Of a stretch of DNA of 64,000 nt, positions 8,608 through 18,605 are shown one piece after another. Position 1 is the first letter of the stretch, and the number at the start of each line of letters is the position of its first letter. A program made the translations under genes and the position numbers. The notes under the pieces were generated by a model, which was given only the letters and a program-made list of their open reading frames with translations, was not told where the DNA came from and did not search any database. Origin of the DNA: Delftia sp. PS-11 (GTDB taxonomy: Bacteria > Pseudomonadota > Gammaproteobacteria > Burkholderiales > Burkholderiaceae_C); contig NZ_JACSYA010000006.1 in the NCBI RefSeq assembly GCF_029870285.1, positions 1 through 64,000 of the forward strand. The letters are read 5' to 3'.

Positions 8608-9594
8608 TTACTCGGCCTCGATTTTCGAGGACTTGACCACCTGGGCCCAGTTGGCCCATTCGGATTTGACCATGGCCCCCAGCTGCTGCGGGTTCATGTA
8701 GTCGGCCGTTGCGCCCTGTTCCTGGGCCTTTTGCCGGAAAGCAGGGCTTTCGATCACTTTGCGGAGGTCGGCAGTGAGCTTGTCCACCACGGGTTTGGGC
8801 GTGGCGGCAGGAGCGAACACGGCAAACCATGAGGTGGCATTGACGCCCGCGTAGCCGGCCTCGGCTGTGGTGGGCACGTCAGGCAGGCTGGGCAGGCGCT
8901 GTGCGCCCGTGACGGCCAGCACGCGCAGCTTGCCGCTTTGCACATGGGGCATGAAGGGCGGCGCCGTACCAAAGGTCAGGTCCACCTGCCCGCCCAGCAG
9001 GTCCTGCAGCGCAGGGCCGGTGCCCTTGTAGGGGACGTGGACCATCTTGATGCCCGCCTGCTGTTCCAGCATGGCACCCGTCACATGCTGCAGCGAGCCG
9101 TTGCCCGAGGAAGCGAAGTTGAGCCGGCCCGGATGGGACTTGGCATAGGCCACCAGCTCTGCCAGCGTCTTGACCGGCAGATCGGCACGCACCACGATGA
9201 TCTGGGGCGCGGACAGCACATTGGCCACGGGCTGGAAGTCGCCCTGTTCCCAGCTGCGCGTCTTGGTCAGGTGCGGCGAGATCACATGGTAGCCCGAGTA
9301 CTGCATGAGCAGCGTATGGCCATCGGCCTCGGCACGCTTGACCAGTCCGGCAGCGATGGCGCCGTTGCCGCCACCCTTGTTGTCCACCACGACCGATTGG
9401 CCGATCACGGGCGCCAATGCCTGGGCCGCCATGCGCGCTGCAAGGTCGGTGGTGCCGCCGGCAGCGGCAGGCACGATCATGGTGATGGCCTTGCTCGGAT
9501 ATGGCACCTGGGCATGGGCCACCGGCAGCGCCAGCGGCACGAGGGCGGCCAGCGCCAGCGCTGTGAAGTGTTTACGGGTGATGCGCGTCGTCAT
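8608..9594 (-). CDS. Tripartite tricarboxylate transporter substrate-binding protein (Bug/TctC)
   Basis: 328 residues. Signal peptide about residues 1-27 ([22 protein letters not shown]). The mature part begins [21 protein letters not shown], typical of Bug solute receptors, and also shows [14 protein letters not shown] and [24 protein letters not shown] periplasmic receptor of this class binds carboxylates or other small acids; the ligand is unknown. Start chosen at the ATG with AGGAGA upstream. It is the last gene of the caiB-mvaB-tctC-tctC run. Confidence 0.9.
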   Translation of the reverse strand: MTTRITRKHFTALALAALVPLALPVAHAQVPYPSKAITMIVPAAAGGTTDLAARMAAQALAPVIGQSVVVDNKGGGNGAIAAGLVKRAEADGHTLLMQYSGYHVISPHLTKTRSWEQGDFQPVANVLSAPQIIVVRADLPVKTLAELVAYAKSHPGRLNFASSGNGSLQHVTGAMLEQQAGIKMVHVPYKGTGPALQDLLGGQVDLTFGTAPPFMPHVQSGKLRVLAVTGAQRLPSLPDVPTTAEAGYAGVNATSWFAVFAPAATPKPVVDKLTADLRKVIESPAFRQKAQEQGATADYMNPQQLGAMVKSEWANWAQVVKSSKIEAE

Positions 9595-9639
9595 CCTGTG
9601 TTGTCTCCTTGTGTCGATCGTCATGAAAATCTTCAGGGC

Positions 9640-10629
9640 TCAGTCCACCGTGGCGCCTGTGTCCTTGACCACGCGCGCCCATTTGGGCAGGTCGGACTGC
9701 ACCAGCGCGGCCAGTTGCGCAGGGCCGCCCTTGAAAGGCTCGCAGCCCACGCCGGCGAGCTTGTCCACCACATCCTTGTGCTCCAGCGCCTTGGCCACTT
9801 CGGCCTGCAGCTGGGCCACGATGGGCGCGGGCGTGCCAGCAGGAGCGAACATGGCGTACCACGGCGACTCGCCAAAGCCTTTGAGCGTCTCGCCGATGGT
9901 GGGCACATCGGGCAAGGCTGACACGCGCTTGCCGTTGACCACGCCCAGCACCTTGAGCTTGCCTGCCTTGATGAAGGCAATGGATGACGGCAGGCTTTGC
10001 ACCGACAGCGGCACCTGACCACCTGCCACATCGGTGGCAGCAGCAGCGGAGCCTTTGTAGGGAATATGCTGCAGCTGGATGCCTGCAGCCTGCTGCAGCA
10101 TCTCGCCGATCAGATGGTTGAGCGTGCCATTGCCAGCCGACGCGATCGCATACTTGCCGGGACTGGCCTTGGCCAGACGGATGAGATCGGCCACGCTGTT
10201 GCCAGGAAACGAAGGATGTGCCACCAGCACATAGCCGGCCGTTGCGATGGTCGCCACGGGCGCGAAGTCCTTCACGGGGTCGAAGCCCGGGTTCTTGTAC
10301 AGCGCGGGGCCCACCACATGTGCGCTGTCGGCAGTCACCAGCAGCGCATAGCCGTCGTGCTTGCTGCGCGCCAGGGCGGCAGTAGCCAGCGTGCCGCCGG
10401 CGCCAGGACGGTTCTCCACCAGCACGGTCTGCCCCATCTGCTCGCCCAGCCGCTGGGCCAGCACGCGCGCGATGGCGTCGTTGGCGCCTCCTGCGGCCTG
10501 GGGCACCACGAGGATGACAGGCTTGGCCGGGTAGCGCTCCTGCGCGGCAACTCCAAAAGATGCGGCACACAAGGCGCCTGCAAGGCCCAGCGCAGCGCTG
10601 CGCCGGGTCATGATGGTGGTCAAAGGCAT
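9640..10629 (-). CDS. Second Bug/TctC-type periplasmic binding protein
   Basis: 329 residues, AGGAGA eight bases before the ATG. Tat/Sec-like leader (MTRRSAALGLAGALCAASFGVAA) then ERYPAKPVILVVPQAAGGAND and HIPYKGSAAAATDVAGGQV. It is a paralogue of the gene 45 bases downstream. The pair follows an HMG-CoA lyase and a CoA-transferase, so one likely import is an acid used by that catabolic pathway; this is inference from context. Confidence 0.9.
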   Translation of the reverse strand: MPLTTIMTRRSAALGLAGALCAASFGVAAQERYPAKPVILVVPQAAGGANDAIARVLAQRLGEQMGQTVLVENRPGAGGTLATAALARSKHDGYALLVTADSAHVVGPALYKNPGFDPVKDFAPVATIATAGYVLVAHPSFPGNSVADLIRLAKASPGKYAIASAGNGTLNHLIGEMLQQAAGIQLQHIPYKGSAAAATDVAGGQVPLSVQSLPSSIAFIKAGKLKVLGVVNGKRVSALPDVPTIGETLKGFGESPWYAMFAPAGTPAPIVAQLQAEVAKALEHKDVVDKLAGVGCEPFKGGPAQLAALVQSDLPKWARVVKDTGATVD

Positions 10630-10664
10630 GGTATCTGTCTCCTGTCGTTGTCGTTGCTGCCGCC

Positions 10665-11651
10665 TCAGCGCCCCTGCGCCCGTTCGAGGATGGCGCCGAA
10701 GTTCTGCGGCACCGGGTGCAGATCGAGCCGGAGCCCGGCCTTGGCGATCTGGCTGGCCGTATCATGGCCTATCAGCGTCGGCAGGCTGCGCGATGCTGCG
10801 ACGATCTGCGCCAGGTCCACGCCAGTGTCATAGCCCATGAGCTGCAGCGCATGCACCAGATCTTCGGTACAGGCATTGCCCGAAGCACCCGGCGCGTAGG
10901 GGCAGCCGCCGAGGCCGCCGATCGATGCGTCGAAGCGGTCGCCGCCCGCATCGATCGAGGCCAGCACGTTGGCCAGGCCCATGCCGCGCGTATTGTGAAA
11001 ATGCAGCGTCAGCCCCAGACCAGGCCAGCGGGCACGGAAAGCCGCCACCATGGCGCGCACCTGCGTGGGATAGGCCATGCCCGTGGTGTCGCACAGCGTG
11101 ATGCCCTGCACACCCAGCCCGGCAAAGCGCTGCACCCAGTCGAAGACCTCCTGCTGCGGCACGTCGCCCTCCATGGGGCAACCAAAGCAGCAGGACAGAG
11201 AAACGTTGACGGGCACGCCCGCCTGCTGCGCCGTGGTCACCACCTGGGCCAGTGCCGCGAAGGACTGGCTGCGCTGCATGCGCAGATTGCACAGGTTGTG
11301 GGTTTCGCTGACCGACATGACGAGGTTGAGCTCGTCGGTGCGCGCTTCGATGGCGCGCTCGGCGCCGCGCGCGTTGGGCACCAGGGCGGTGTAGACCGTT
11401 CCGGGGCGGCGCTCTATCTCACGCATGACGATCTCGCCGTCGCGCAGCGCGGGAATGGCCGTGGGCGAGACAAAGGCCGTGACCTCGATCTTGGACAGGC
11501 CGGCGCGTGACAGCGCATTGACCAGGGCGATCTTGTCCTCGGTGGGAACGAAAGCCTGCTCCATCTGCAGCCCGTCGCGCGTGCCGACCTCGTTGAAAAA
11601 GAGGCGGCGGCCCGCACCCTGCCAGATATCTGCGGCGTGGACTGCGCTCAT
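10665..11651 (-). CDS. mvaB: Hydroxymethylglutaryl-CoA lyase
   Basis: 328 residues. NEVGTRDGLQME (metal/substrate site at the barrel start), DTTGMAYPTQV, LHFHNTRGMGLAN, and the family signature GGLGGCPYAPGASGN with the active Cys. It cleaves HMG-CoA-type thioesters to acetyl-CoA and acetoacetate. The related citramalyl-CoA type reaction is possible, since the neighbour is a CoA-transferase. The start overlaps the caiB stop by four bases, so the two are translationally coupled. Confidence 0.9.
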   Translation of the reverse strand: MSAVHAADIWQGAGRRLFFNEVGTRDGLQMEQAFVPTEDKIALVNALSRAGLSKIEVTAFVSPTAIPALRDGEIVMREIERRPGTVYTALVPNARGAERAIEARTDELNLVMSVSETHNLCNLRMQRSQSFAALAQVVTTAQQAGVPVNVSLSCCFGCPMEGDVPQQEVFDWVQRFAGLGVQGITLCDTTGMAYPTQVRAMVAAFRARWPGLGLTLHFHNTRGMGLANVLASIDAGGDRFDASIGGLGGCPYAPGASGNACTEDLVHALQLMGYDTGVDLAQIVAASRSLPTLIGHDTASQIAKAGLRLDLHPVPQNFGAILERAQGR

Positions 11652-12862
11652 TGGATCACTCCCTTGCTGCGCAGTAGCGCGATCTGTCCGGCCGTGAGGC
11701 CAGCTTCGGCCAGCACGGCATCCGTGTCGTCGCCCACGTGCGGTGCGCTACTGCGCACGGTGCCGGGTGTCAGCGACAGCTTGGGCACGATGCCCGGCAC
11801 CTCGACGTCGTAGCCGTCGCGGGTGTGCTGGGTGAGGATCATGCCGCGGGCGCGATAGTGAGGGTCCTCGGAGATGTCCTTGGCTGTGTAGACCTTGCCG
11901 GCCGGCACGCGTGCGGCGGCCAGTTGCTCCATCACGGCCTGCACGCTCTGCCCGCGCGTCCAGCCGCCGATCACGGCATCGATCTCCTGCACGCGCGCCA
12001 CGCGGCCTGCGTTGTCGGCCAGTTGCGGGTCGTCGGCCAGATCCTGACGTCCGACGGCAGTCATCAGCCGCTTGAAGATGGAGTCGCCATTGCCGGCCAC
12101 CAGCACCCAGCCGTCCTGGCAGGGGTAGGCATTGGACGGCGCAATGCCGGGCAGCGCGCTGCCAGCGGCCTCGCGCACGGCACCGAAGGCGCTGTATTCG
12201 GGCAGCAGGCTTTCCATGACGTTGAATACCGCCTCGTGCAGGGCCACGTCGATGACCTGCCCCGCGCCGCCATGGACCTTGCGGTGGTAGAGCGCCATCA
12301 TCACGCCGATCACGCCATGCAGCGCGGCCAGCGTATCGCCGATGGACACACCCACGCGCACCGGCACGCGGCCGGGCTCGGCCGTCAGGTGGCGCAGGCC
12401 GCCCATGGCCTCGCCGATCACGCCAAAGCCGGGCAGGTCCCGGTAAGGCCCCGTCTGGCCGTAGCCCGAGATGCGCAGGATGACCAGCCCCGGGTTGAGC
12501 GCATGCAGCTGCTCGGGCGACATGCCCCAGCCTTCGAGCGTGCCGGGGCGGAAATTCTCGACCAGCACATCGGCCTCGGCGATCAGGCGCCGCGCGATAT
12601 CCTGGCCTTCCTGCTGACGCAGGTCCAGCGCCACAGAACGCTTGTTGCGCGACTGCACCTGCCACCAGACCGAGGTGCCATTCTTGATCATGCGCCAGTT
12701 GCGCAGGGGATCGCCAGCGCCCGGCGCCTCGATCTTGACCACGTCGGCGCCAAACTCGCCCAGGGTCTTGCCGCAGAACGGCCCCGCGATCAATTGCCCC
12801 ATCTCGACCACGCGCACGCCGGCCAGGGCGCCGGGCGCGGGCTGCATTGTCTGTTGTGTCAT
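11648..12862 (-). CDS. Family III CoA-transferase (CaiB/BaiF)
   Basis: 404 residues, full family length. LAGVRVVEMGQLIAGPFCGKTLGEFGADVVKIE at the N-terminus is the family opening. RSVALDLRQQEGQDIARRL and VENFRPGTLEGWGM are further conserved blocks. It moves CoA between carboxylic acids; substrate not determinable. First gene of the operon, divergent from a LysR gene with a 161-base shared promoter region, so probably controlled by it. Confidence 0.9.
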   Translation of the reverse strand: MTQQTMQPAPGALAGVRVVEMGQLIAGPFCGKTLGEFGADVVKIEAPGAGDPLRNWRMIKNGTSVWWQVQSRNKRSVALDLRQQEGQDIARRLIAEADVLVENFRPGTLEGWGMSPEQLHALNPGLVILRISGYGQTGPYRDLPGFGVIGEAMGGLRHLTAEPGRVPVRVGVSIGDTLAALHGVIGVMMALYHRKVHGGAGQVIDVALHEAVFNVMESLLPEYSAFGAVREAAGSALPGIAPSNAYPCQDGWVLVAGNGDSIFKRLMTAVGRQDLADDPQLADNAGRVARVQEIDAVIGGWTRGQSVQAVMEQLAAARVPAGKVYTAKDISEDPHYRARGMILTQHTRDGYDVEVPGIVPKLSLTPGTVRSSAPHVGDDTDAVLAEAGLTAGQIALLRSKGVIQ

Positions 12863-13023
12863 TGGTGAACCATCCTCGATGTCTCCGGCCTGTACCCCAT
12901 ATCCCAGCGTGGGGCAGTGGTGCCGATATTGCCGTCTGCCGCCGCTGATGCAAAACGCTCAAGCGCGACGCTGCCATCGCAATACGGCATGGCAGGGCGG
13001 CACCGGAGGATAATGGTGGCCCC

Positions 13024-13908
13024 ATGAAACTCGACCCGATCTCGCTGCGCCTGTTCGTGGCCGTGATGGAGGAAAGCGCCATCGCCCGCGCCGCTGCGCG
13101 CGAGCACATCGCACCATCGGCCGCCAGCAGGCGGCTGGCCGAGCTGGAGAGCCAGCTCCAGGTGGAGCTGTTCACCCGCAGCAACCGGGGCAGCGAGCCC
13201 ACTGCGGCAGCCTATGCGCTGCTGAACATGGCACGCGGCGTTCTCAACGACCTCGACGGCATCGGCGCCCAGATGCGGGAATATGGCAAGGGTCTGCGCG
13301 GCCATGTGCGCGTGATGGCCAACATCTCGGCCATCACCCAGTTCCTGCCCTCGCAGCTGCAGGTTTTCATGGCACGCCACCCCCATGTCGATGTACGCCT
13401 GCAAGAGCGCGTGAGCAGTGACATTGCACGGGCCGTAGCAGACAACGAAGCCGACATCGGCATCCTCAACCAGGGCAGCTACGGCGACAAGATCGGGCTG
13501 CGCCCCTACCGGCGCGACCGCCTCATCGTCGTCGTACCACAGGGCCATGCGCTGGCGCGCCGGCGCAGCCTGCGGCTGGCACAGGTGCTGGAGCATGAAC
13601 TGGTGGGCATGCACGCGGGCAGCGCGCTCAACCACCAGATCACGCGCGCAGCCGCCGACCTGGGCATGCAGCCAAGGCTGCGCATGAAAGTCACGGGCTA
13701 CGATGCGCTGTGCCTGATGGTGGCTTCGGGCCTGGGCATCGGCATCCTGCCCGAGGGCAGTGCGCGCCTGTATCTGGCCGCCCTGCCGCTGCGCTGCATT
13801 GCCCTGGACGAGCCCTGGGCCGAACGCCAGCTCATGCTGTGCCTGCGCTCGCAGGAGGCCCTGTCGCCCGTGGCCCAACTTCTGGTGGAGCACCTGTGTG
13901 CGCCCTGA
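13024..13908 (+). CDS. LysR-family transcriptional regulator
   Basis: 294 residues. N-terminal winged HTH (LRLFVAVMEESAIARAAAREHIAPSAASRRLAELE...LFTRSNRG) followed by the periplasmic-binding-like effector domain. Divergent from the CoA-transferase/HMG-CoA lyase/TctC operon, the classical layout for a LysR regulator and its target. Effector unknown. Confidence 0.9.
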   Translation: MKLDPISLRLFVAVMEESAIARAAAREHIAPSAASRRLAELESQLQVELFTRSNRGSEPTAAAYALLNMARGVLNDLDGIGAQMREYGKGLRGHVRVMANISAITQFLPSQLQVFMARHPHVDVRLQERVSSDIARAVADNEADIGILNQGSYGDKIGLRPYRRDRLIVVVPQGHALARRRSLRLAQVLEHELVGMHAGSALNHQITRAAADLGMQPRLRMKVTGYDALCLMVASGLGIGILPEGSARLYLAALPLRCIALDEPWAERQLMLCLRSQEALSPVAQLLVEHLCAP

Positions 13909-13915
13909 CTGCCCC

Positions 13916-15046
13916 ATGCTGACCTTTTTCCCCATAGACCCCAGCCCCGTCCCCACGCCGCGCCCTGCGCAGACCTGGGACCTCTTCTGTCAGGTCATCG
14001 ACAATTTCGGTGATATCGGCGTGTGCTGGCGCGCAGCGGCCGAGCTGGCCGCGCGCGGCCAGCTCGTGCGCCTGTGGGTGGACGATGGCAGTGCGCTGGC
14101 CTGGATGGCGCCCCAACCCCACCCGGCCGGCCTGAGCGTGCATGCCTGGCCCACACAGGCCGGCGATATCCCGCCAGCCATCGGCGATGTGGTCATCGAG
14201 GCCTTCGGCTGCGAAATCCCGCCGCACTTCGTGGCTGCCATCGCAGGCAGGGCGCCGTTGTGGATCAACCTAGAGTACCTGTCGGCAGAAAGCTATGTGG
14301 AGCGCTGCCACCGGCTGCCTTCTCCGCTGATGTCGGGACCGGCCGCAGGACAGACGCGCTGGTTTTTCTACCCTGGCTTCACCGACGCTACCGGCGGCCT
14401 GCTGCGCGAGCCGGACCTGGCAGCACGCCAGGCGGCTTTCGCTGCAGGCCGACTGGCCTGGCGCACGCGCCATGGCATTGCGCCCGGCAATTGCGCCATC
14501 TCGCTGTTTTGCTACGAGCCCCCGGCCCTGGCGCCTTGGCTGGCACAGCTGCATGCCAAGCCCCCGGCCCTTGGCGCCACCCATCTGCTGGTGACACCTG
14601 GGCGTGCAGCCGCTGCCGTGGCACAGGCCATGGACACGATGCCGGCTGACATGCATGGGGCAGTGGTTCACCATGCGCTGCCCGCACGCACGCAGCAGCA
14701 GTTCGACGAAATGCTCTGGGCCTGCGACCTGAATCTGGTACGCGGCGAGGACTCGCTGGTGCGCGCGCTGTGGGCAGGCCAACCCCTGGTCTGGCATATT
14801 TATCCGCAGCATGACGATGCCCATCACGACAAGCTGAATGCCTTTCTGGACTGGCTTCAGGCCCCGCCCAGCCTGCGCGCGTTCCACCATGCCTGGAACG
14901 GCATGGCGCCTGCGGCCACACTGCCGGCACTCACCCCCGCGCTGCTGCGGCAATGGCAGCAATGCGTACAGGCTGCACGGGCAAGGCTGCTGAAACAGCC
15001 CCCACTGATTGACCAGCTGCAAGCTTTTGCAGCCGAAAAAAGCTAG
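13916..15046 (+). CDS. earP: EF-P arginine-32 rhamnosyltransferase
   Basis: 376 residues from MLTFFPID. WDLFCQVIDNFGDIGVCWR near the N-terminus contains the catalytic Asp of the EarP GT-B fold (FGDIGVCW block). RGEDSLVRALWAGQPLVWHIYPQ near residue 280 is the TDP-rhamnose-binding C-terminal motif with the Glu/Asp pair. It attaches rhamnose to Arg32 of EF-P in the cytoplasm. efp is the next gene downstream and does carry Arg32. The gene begins eight bases after the LysR stop but is probably unrelated to it in function. Confidence 0.95.
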   Translation: MLTFFPIDPSPVPTPRPAQTWDLFCQVIDNFGDIGVCWRAAAELAARGQLVRLWVDDGSALAWMAPQPHPAGLSVHAWPTQAGDIPPAIGDVVIEAFGCEIPPHFVAAIAGRAPLWINLEYLSAESYVERCHRLPSPLMSGPAAGQTRWFFYPGFTDATGGLLREPDLAARQAAFAAGRLAWRTRHGIAPGNCAISLFCYEPPALAPWLAQLHAKPPALGATHLLVTPGRAAAAVAQAMDTMPADMHGAVVHHALPARTQQQFDEMLWACDLNLVRGEDSLVRALWAGQPLVWHIYPQHDDAHHDKLNAFLDWLQAPPSLRAFHHAWNGMAPAATLPALTPALLRQWQQCVQAARARLLKQPPLIDQLQAFAAEKS

Positions 15047-15211
15047 AATGCACGTTTTGCCTCCCTGGAGAGGCGCCGCTTTGGGCGACCGCCCCGGCCG
15101 GCCGCCATCGCCCAGGGTTGCACCCGCCGCGGAACATGCGGCAGGCGCACCGTCGAACGCGACTTCGCTTGCCTGCCCTGTTGAGCGGCTCCAACCCCAG
15201 CTAAGCAAGCT

Positions 15212-15766
15212 ATGAAAATCGCTCAAGAAATCCGCGCCGGCAACGTGATCATGCAGGGCAAGGACCCCATGATCGTTCTGAAGACCGAATACGCCCGCGG
15301 TGGCCGTGGCGCTGCCACGGTGCGCATGAAGCTCAAGGCGCTGCTGTCGAACATGGGCACCGAAGTCGTGTTCAAGGCCGACGACAAGATCGACAACGTC
15401 ATCCTGGACAAGAAGGAGTGCACCTACTCCTACTTCGCCGATCCGATGTACGTCTGGATGGACACCGAGTACAACCAGTACGAAGTGGAAGCCGCCAACA
15501 TGGGCGACGCCATCAACTACCTGGAAGACGGCATGGAAGCCGAAGTCGTGTTCTACGACGGCAAGGCCATCTCCTGCGAACTGCCCACCTCCGTGGTGCG
15601 CGAAATCACCTGGACCGAACCTGCCGTCAAGGGCGACACGTCGGGCAAGGTGCTCAAGCCCGCCAAGATCGCCACCGGCTTCGAAGTGCCCGTGCCCCTG
15701 TTCGTGGACCAGGGCGACAAGATCGAAATCGACACCCGTACTGGCGAATACCGCAAGCGCGTCTGA
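15212..15766 (+). CDS. efp: Elongation factor P (Arg32 type)
   Basis: 184 residues. KOW-like domain I ends in [11 protein letters not shown], placing Arg at position 32, the residue glycosylated by EarP. Domains II and III follow, ending [14 protein letters not shown] relieves ribosome stalling at polyproline. The 165-base gap after earP probably carries its own promoter, since EF-P is an abundant protein. Confidence 0.97.
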   Translation: MKIAQEIRAGNVIMQGKDPMIVLKTEYARGGRGAATVRMKLKALLSNMGTEVVFKADDKIDNVILDKKECTYSYFADPMYVWMDTEYNQYEVEAANMGDAINYLEDGMEAEVVFYDGKAISCELPTSVVREITWTEPAVKGDTSGKVLKPAKIATGFEVPVPLFVDQGDKIEIDTRTGEYRKRV

Positions 15767-15784
15767 GCGTCTGCACTTTCCCTG

Positions 15785-15819
15785 AAAAGCCCCTGGCAGT
15801 CATCTGCCAGGGGCTTTTT
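15785..15819 (+). terminator. Strong intrinsic terminator after efp
   Basis: Thirteen-pair stem AAGCCCCTGGCAG / CTGCCAGGGGCTT with loop TCAT, followed by T residues. Ends the efp transcript. Confidence 0.9.
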
Positions 15820-15946
15820 ATTTGCCACGGCGGCCATGGAATATGCGAAGCTGTACGTCAGCGCAGGGTCTGTATGCAGGCTCCCTGCACCGGGCAGAAA
15901 ACCATAAACCACCAGGCGCCCCGGCGCCGCCCTGCAGCCACGCGAC

Positions 15947-17368
15947 ATGACACAACCCGCAGACCGCCTGCCACAGACAGGCACGCCCCCCGCACAAGAA
16001 CCACCGGGCAGCGCCGCATCCACACCTTCTGCACCGCTATGGCGCACCTTTCTGGCCTTCCTGGGCCCCATGGTGCTGGCCAATACCCTGCAGTCGCTGT
16101 CGGGCACCATCAACAGCGTCTTCACAGGCCAGTTGCTGGGCGTGCAGGCACTGGCTGCCGTTGCCGCCTTTTTCCCGGTGATGTTCCTGTTCATCTCGTT
16201 TGTGATCGGACTGGGCGCTGGCGCTTCGGTGCTGGTCGGCCAGGCCTATGGCGCGCGCATGCATGACAAGCTGCGCGCCATCGCGGGCACGGCAATGTGC
16301 GTGGGGCTGCTGTTCGGTGCTGTGGTGGCCGTGTTTGGCAGCCTGTTCACCACCCCGCTGATGCGCCTGCTGGGCACGCCCCCGGACATCATGGAGCAGG
16401 CAACGCTGTATTCGCGCATTGTGCTGCTGGGCATGCCGGGGCTGTTCGTATTCCTGCTGGCCACCTCGCTGCTGCGCGGCGTGGGCGATACGGTCTCGCC
16501 CATGCTGGCGCTGCTGATCTCCACAGTCACGGGACTGGTCTGCACGCCGGCACTGATCACGGGCTGGGGCGGTCTGCCGCGTCTGGGCGTGGCCAGCGCA
16601 GGCGTATCGCTGATCATTGGCTACTCGCTGGCACTGGCATGGCTGGGCTGGCGGCTACGCCGCATCGGCAGCCCGCTGGCGCCCGATGCACAGCTAGGCA
16701 AGGCCATGCGCATCGACAAAGCCCTGCTCAAGAGCATTCTGCGCGTGGGCATTCCCACAGGCGTGCAGATGATCGCCTCGTCCATGGCGGGCCTGGTCGT
16801 CGTCTCGCTGGTCAACGGCTTTGGCTCCAGCGCCACGGCGGCCTATGGCGCAGTCAACCAGATCAACGCGTTCGCGCAGTTTCCCGTGATCTCGGTGGCC
16901 ATTACCGCCTCCATCCTCGGCGCGCAGGCCATTGGTGCCGGGCGCAGCGAGCGCCTGGGCGCCATCACGGCCACCGCCATCTGGATGAATCTGGCGCTGG
17001 GCGCGGCACTGGCACTGATCGGCAGCCTGTTCGCACGGCCGCTGCTGGGCCTGTTCATTACCGATGCGCAAGTGCTGACGCTGGCCATCGAGCTGCTGCA
17101 CATCGTTCTGTGGAGCGGGCTGCTGCTGGGCTGCTTCATCGCCCTGTCGGCCATCATGCGCGCCAGCGGCGATGTGGTCATCCCCACAGCCATCACCATC
17201 GGCGTACTGGCCGTGCTGGAGCTGCCCATGGCCTGGGCACTGAGCCGCAGCTTCGGGCTCATGGGCATCTGGATGGCCCTGCCCCTGTCCTATACCATCA
17301 CGCTATGCCTGCAGGCCGCGTACTACCGGCTGGTCTGGAAGAAACGCCCCATCCGGCGGCTGGTGTGA
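15947..17368 (+). CDS. MATE-family efflux transporter
   Basis: 473 residues with about twelve membrane segments. FLGPMVLANTLQSLSGTINS at the first helix, GAGASVLVGQAYGA in helix 2 and the mirrored IGAGRSERLGAI in the second half are MATE/NorM hallmarks. It exports cationic drugs or metabolites using a Na+ or H+ gradient. Single gene between efp and adhP. Substrate unknown. Confidence 0.9.
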   Translation: MTQPADRLPQTGTPPAQEPPGSAASTPSAPLWRTFLAFLGPMVLANTLQSLSGTINSVFTGQLLGVQALAAVAAFFPVMFLFISFVIGLGAGASVLVGQAYGARMHDKLRAIAGTAMCVGLLFGAVVAVFGSLFTTPLMRLLGTPPDIMEQATLYSRIVLLGMPGLFVFLLATSLLRGVGDTVSPMLALLISTVTGLVCTPALITGWGGLPRLGVASAGVSLIIGYSLALAWLGWRLRRIGSPLAPDAQLGKAMRIDKALLKSILRVGIPTGVQMIASSMAGLVVVSLVNGFGSSATAAYGAVNQINAFAQFPVISVAITASILGAQAIGAGRSERLGAITATAIWMNLALGAALALIGSLFARPLLGLFITDAQVLTLAIELLHIVLWSGLLLGCFIALSAIMRASGDVVIPTAITIGVLAVLELPMAWALSRSFGLMGIWMALPLSYTITLCLQAAYYRLVWKKRPIRRLV

Positions 17369-17426
17369 AGCTGGCATGCCAAAGGGCTTGCCGCCGGCAA
17401 GCCCCTGGATCATGCGACGCAAACGC

Positions 17427-18455
17427 TCAGGCGTTCAGGTCCAGCACGATGCGGCCCTCGATACGGCCTTCATGCATGCGCGCGAAAATATCGTTGATAT
17501 TCTCCAGACGGTCTTTGGCCACCGTGGCCCGGACCTTGCCCATGGCCGCAAAGTCCAGCGACTCCTGCAAATCAAGCCGCGTGCCGACGATGGAGCCGCG
17601 CACGGTGACACCGCTGAGCACCATGTTGAAGATAGGCAGCGGGAAACTGCCTGGCGGCAGGCCATTGAGCGATACCGTCCCGCCACGCCGGACCATGCCC
17701 AGCGCCTGCTCGAACGCCTTGGGCGATACAGCGGTCACCAAAGCGCCATGCGCGCCGCCAATTTCCTTTTTCAGATAGGCAGCAGGGTCCGTGGTCATGG
17801 CATTGACTGTGACCTGGGCACCCAGCCGCCTGGCAAGCTCCAACTTGGTGTCATCCACATCCACGGCCGCCACGTTCAGGCCCATGGCCTTAGCGTACTG
17901 CACGGCCATATGCCCCAGACCGCCGATACCCGAAATCACCACCCAATTGCCTGGCTTGGTATCGGTGACCTTGAGCCCTTTGTAGACGGTGACACCCGCA
18001 CACAGTACAGGAGCAATCTCGATCAGGTCCACATTGCCAGGCAGCAGGCCTACGAAATTGGCATCGGCCAGTGCGTATTGCGCAAAGCCGCCATTGACGG
18101 AGTAGCCGGTATTCTTTTGCTGCTCGCACAGCGTTTCCCAGCCACCCAGGCAATGCTCGCAATGACCGCAGGCCGTATACAGCCACGGAATGCCGACGCG
18201 GTCGCCCTCTTTGACATGGGTAACACCCGCGCCCACTGCTGCCACATAGCCCACACCCTCATGACCCGGAATGAACGGCGGATTCGGTTTGACGGGCCAG
18301 TCGCCATGGGCCGCATGCAAGTCGGTATGGCAGACACCGCAGGCCTCGATTTTCACCAGGACGTGGCCGGGATCAGGCCGGGGCACCGGCACCTCCTCGA
18401 TGGTGAGCGGCTTGCCAAACTCACGCACCACAGCAGCTTTCATGGTCTTGTTCAT
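17427..18455 (-). CDS. adhP: Zinc-dependent alcohol dehydrogenase
   Basis: 342 residues from the second in-frame ATG ([14 protein letters not shown]), which has AAAGGA at proper spacing; the upstream ATG lies on top of that ribosome site. Catalytic zinc: CGVCHTDLH and GHEGVG. Structural zinc: [18 protein letters not shown] binding: [17 protein letters not shown]. It oxidises primary alcohols such as ethanol, or reduces the aldehydes. Confidence 0.93.
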   Translation of the reverse strand: MNKTMKAAVVREFGKPLTIEEVPVPRPDPGHVLVKIEACGVCHTDLHAAHGDWPVKPNPPFIPGHEGVGYVAAVGAGVTHVKEGDRVGIPWLYTACGHCEHCLGGWETLCEQQKNTGYSVNGGFAQYALADANFVGLLPGNVDLIEIAPVLCAGVTVYKGLKVTDTKPGNWVVISGIGGLGHMAVQYAKAMGLNVAAVDVDDTKLELARRLGAQVTVNAMTTDPAAYLKKEIGGAHGALVTAVSPKAFEQALGMVRRGGTVSLNGLPPGSFPLPIFNMVLSGVTVRGSIVGTRLDLQESLDFAAMGKVRATVAKDRLENINDIFARMHEGRIEGRIVLDLNA

Positions 18456-18544
18456 ATGCGCCATCCTTTCACAACATCAAAAAGACAGCATCCCAGCGAA
18501 ACTGCTGCTACGTATTGAGCAAAATCAGGCCGTGCCCAAAGGGC

Positions 18545-18578
18545 AAAAAAAGAGGCAGGGAAAATTCCCTGCCTCTTT
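18545..18578 (-). terminator. Intrinsic terminator after rimO
   Basis: Stem AAAGAGGCAGGG / CCCTGCCTCTTT with a six-base loop; on the minus strand it runs into T residues. It separates rimO from adhP. Confidence 0.85.
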
Positions 18579-18605
18579 GGTCTTTGAAGCACGCGGGACC
18601 AATGC

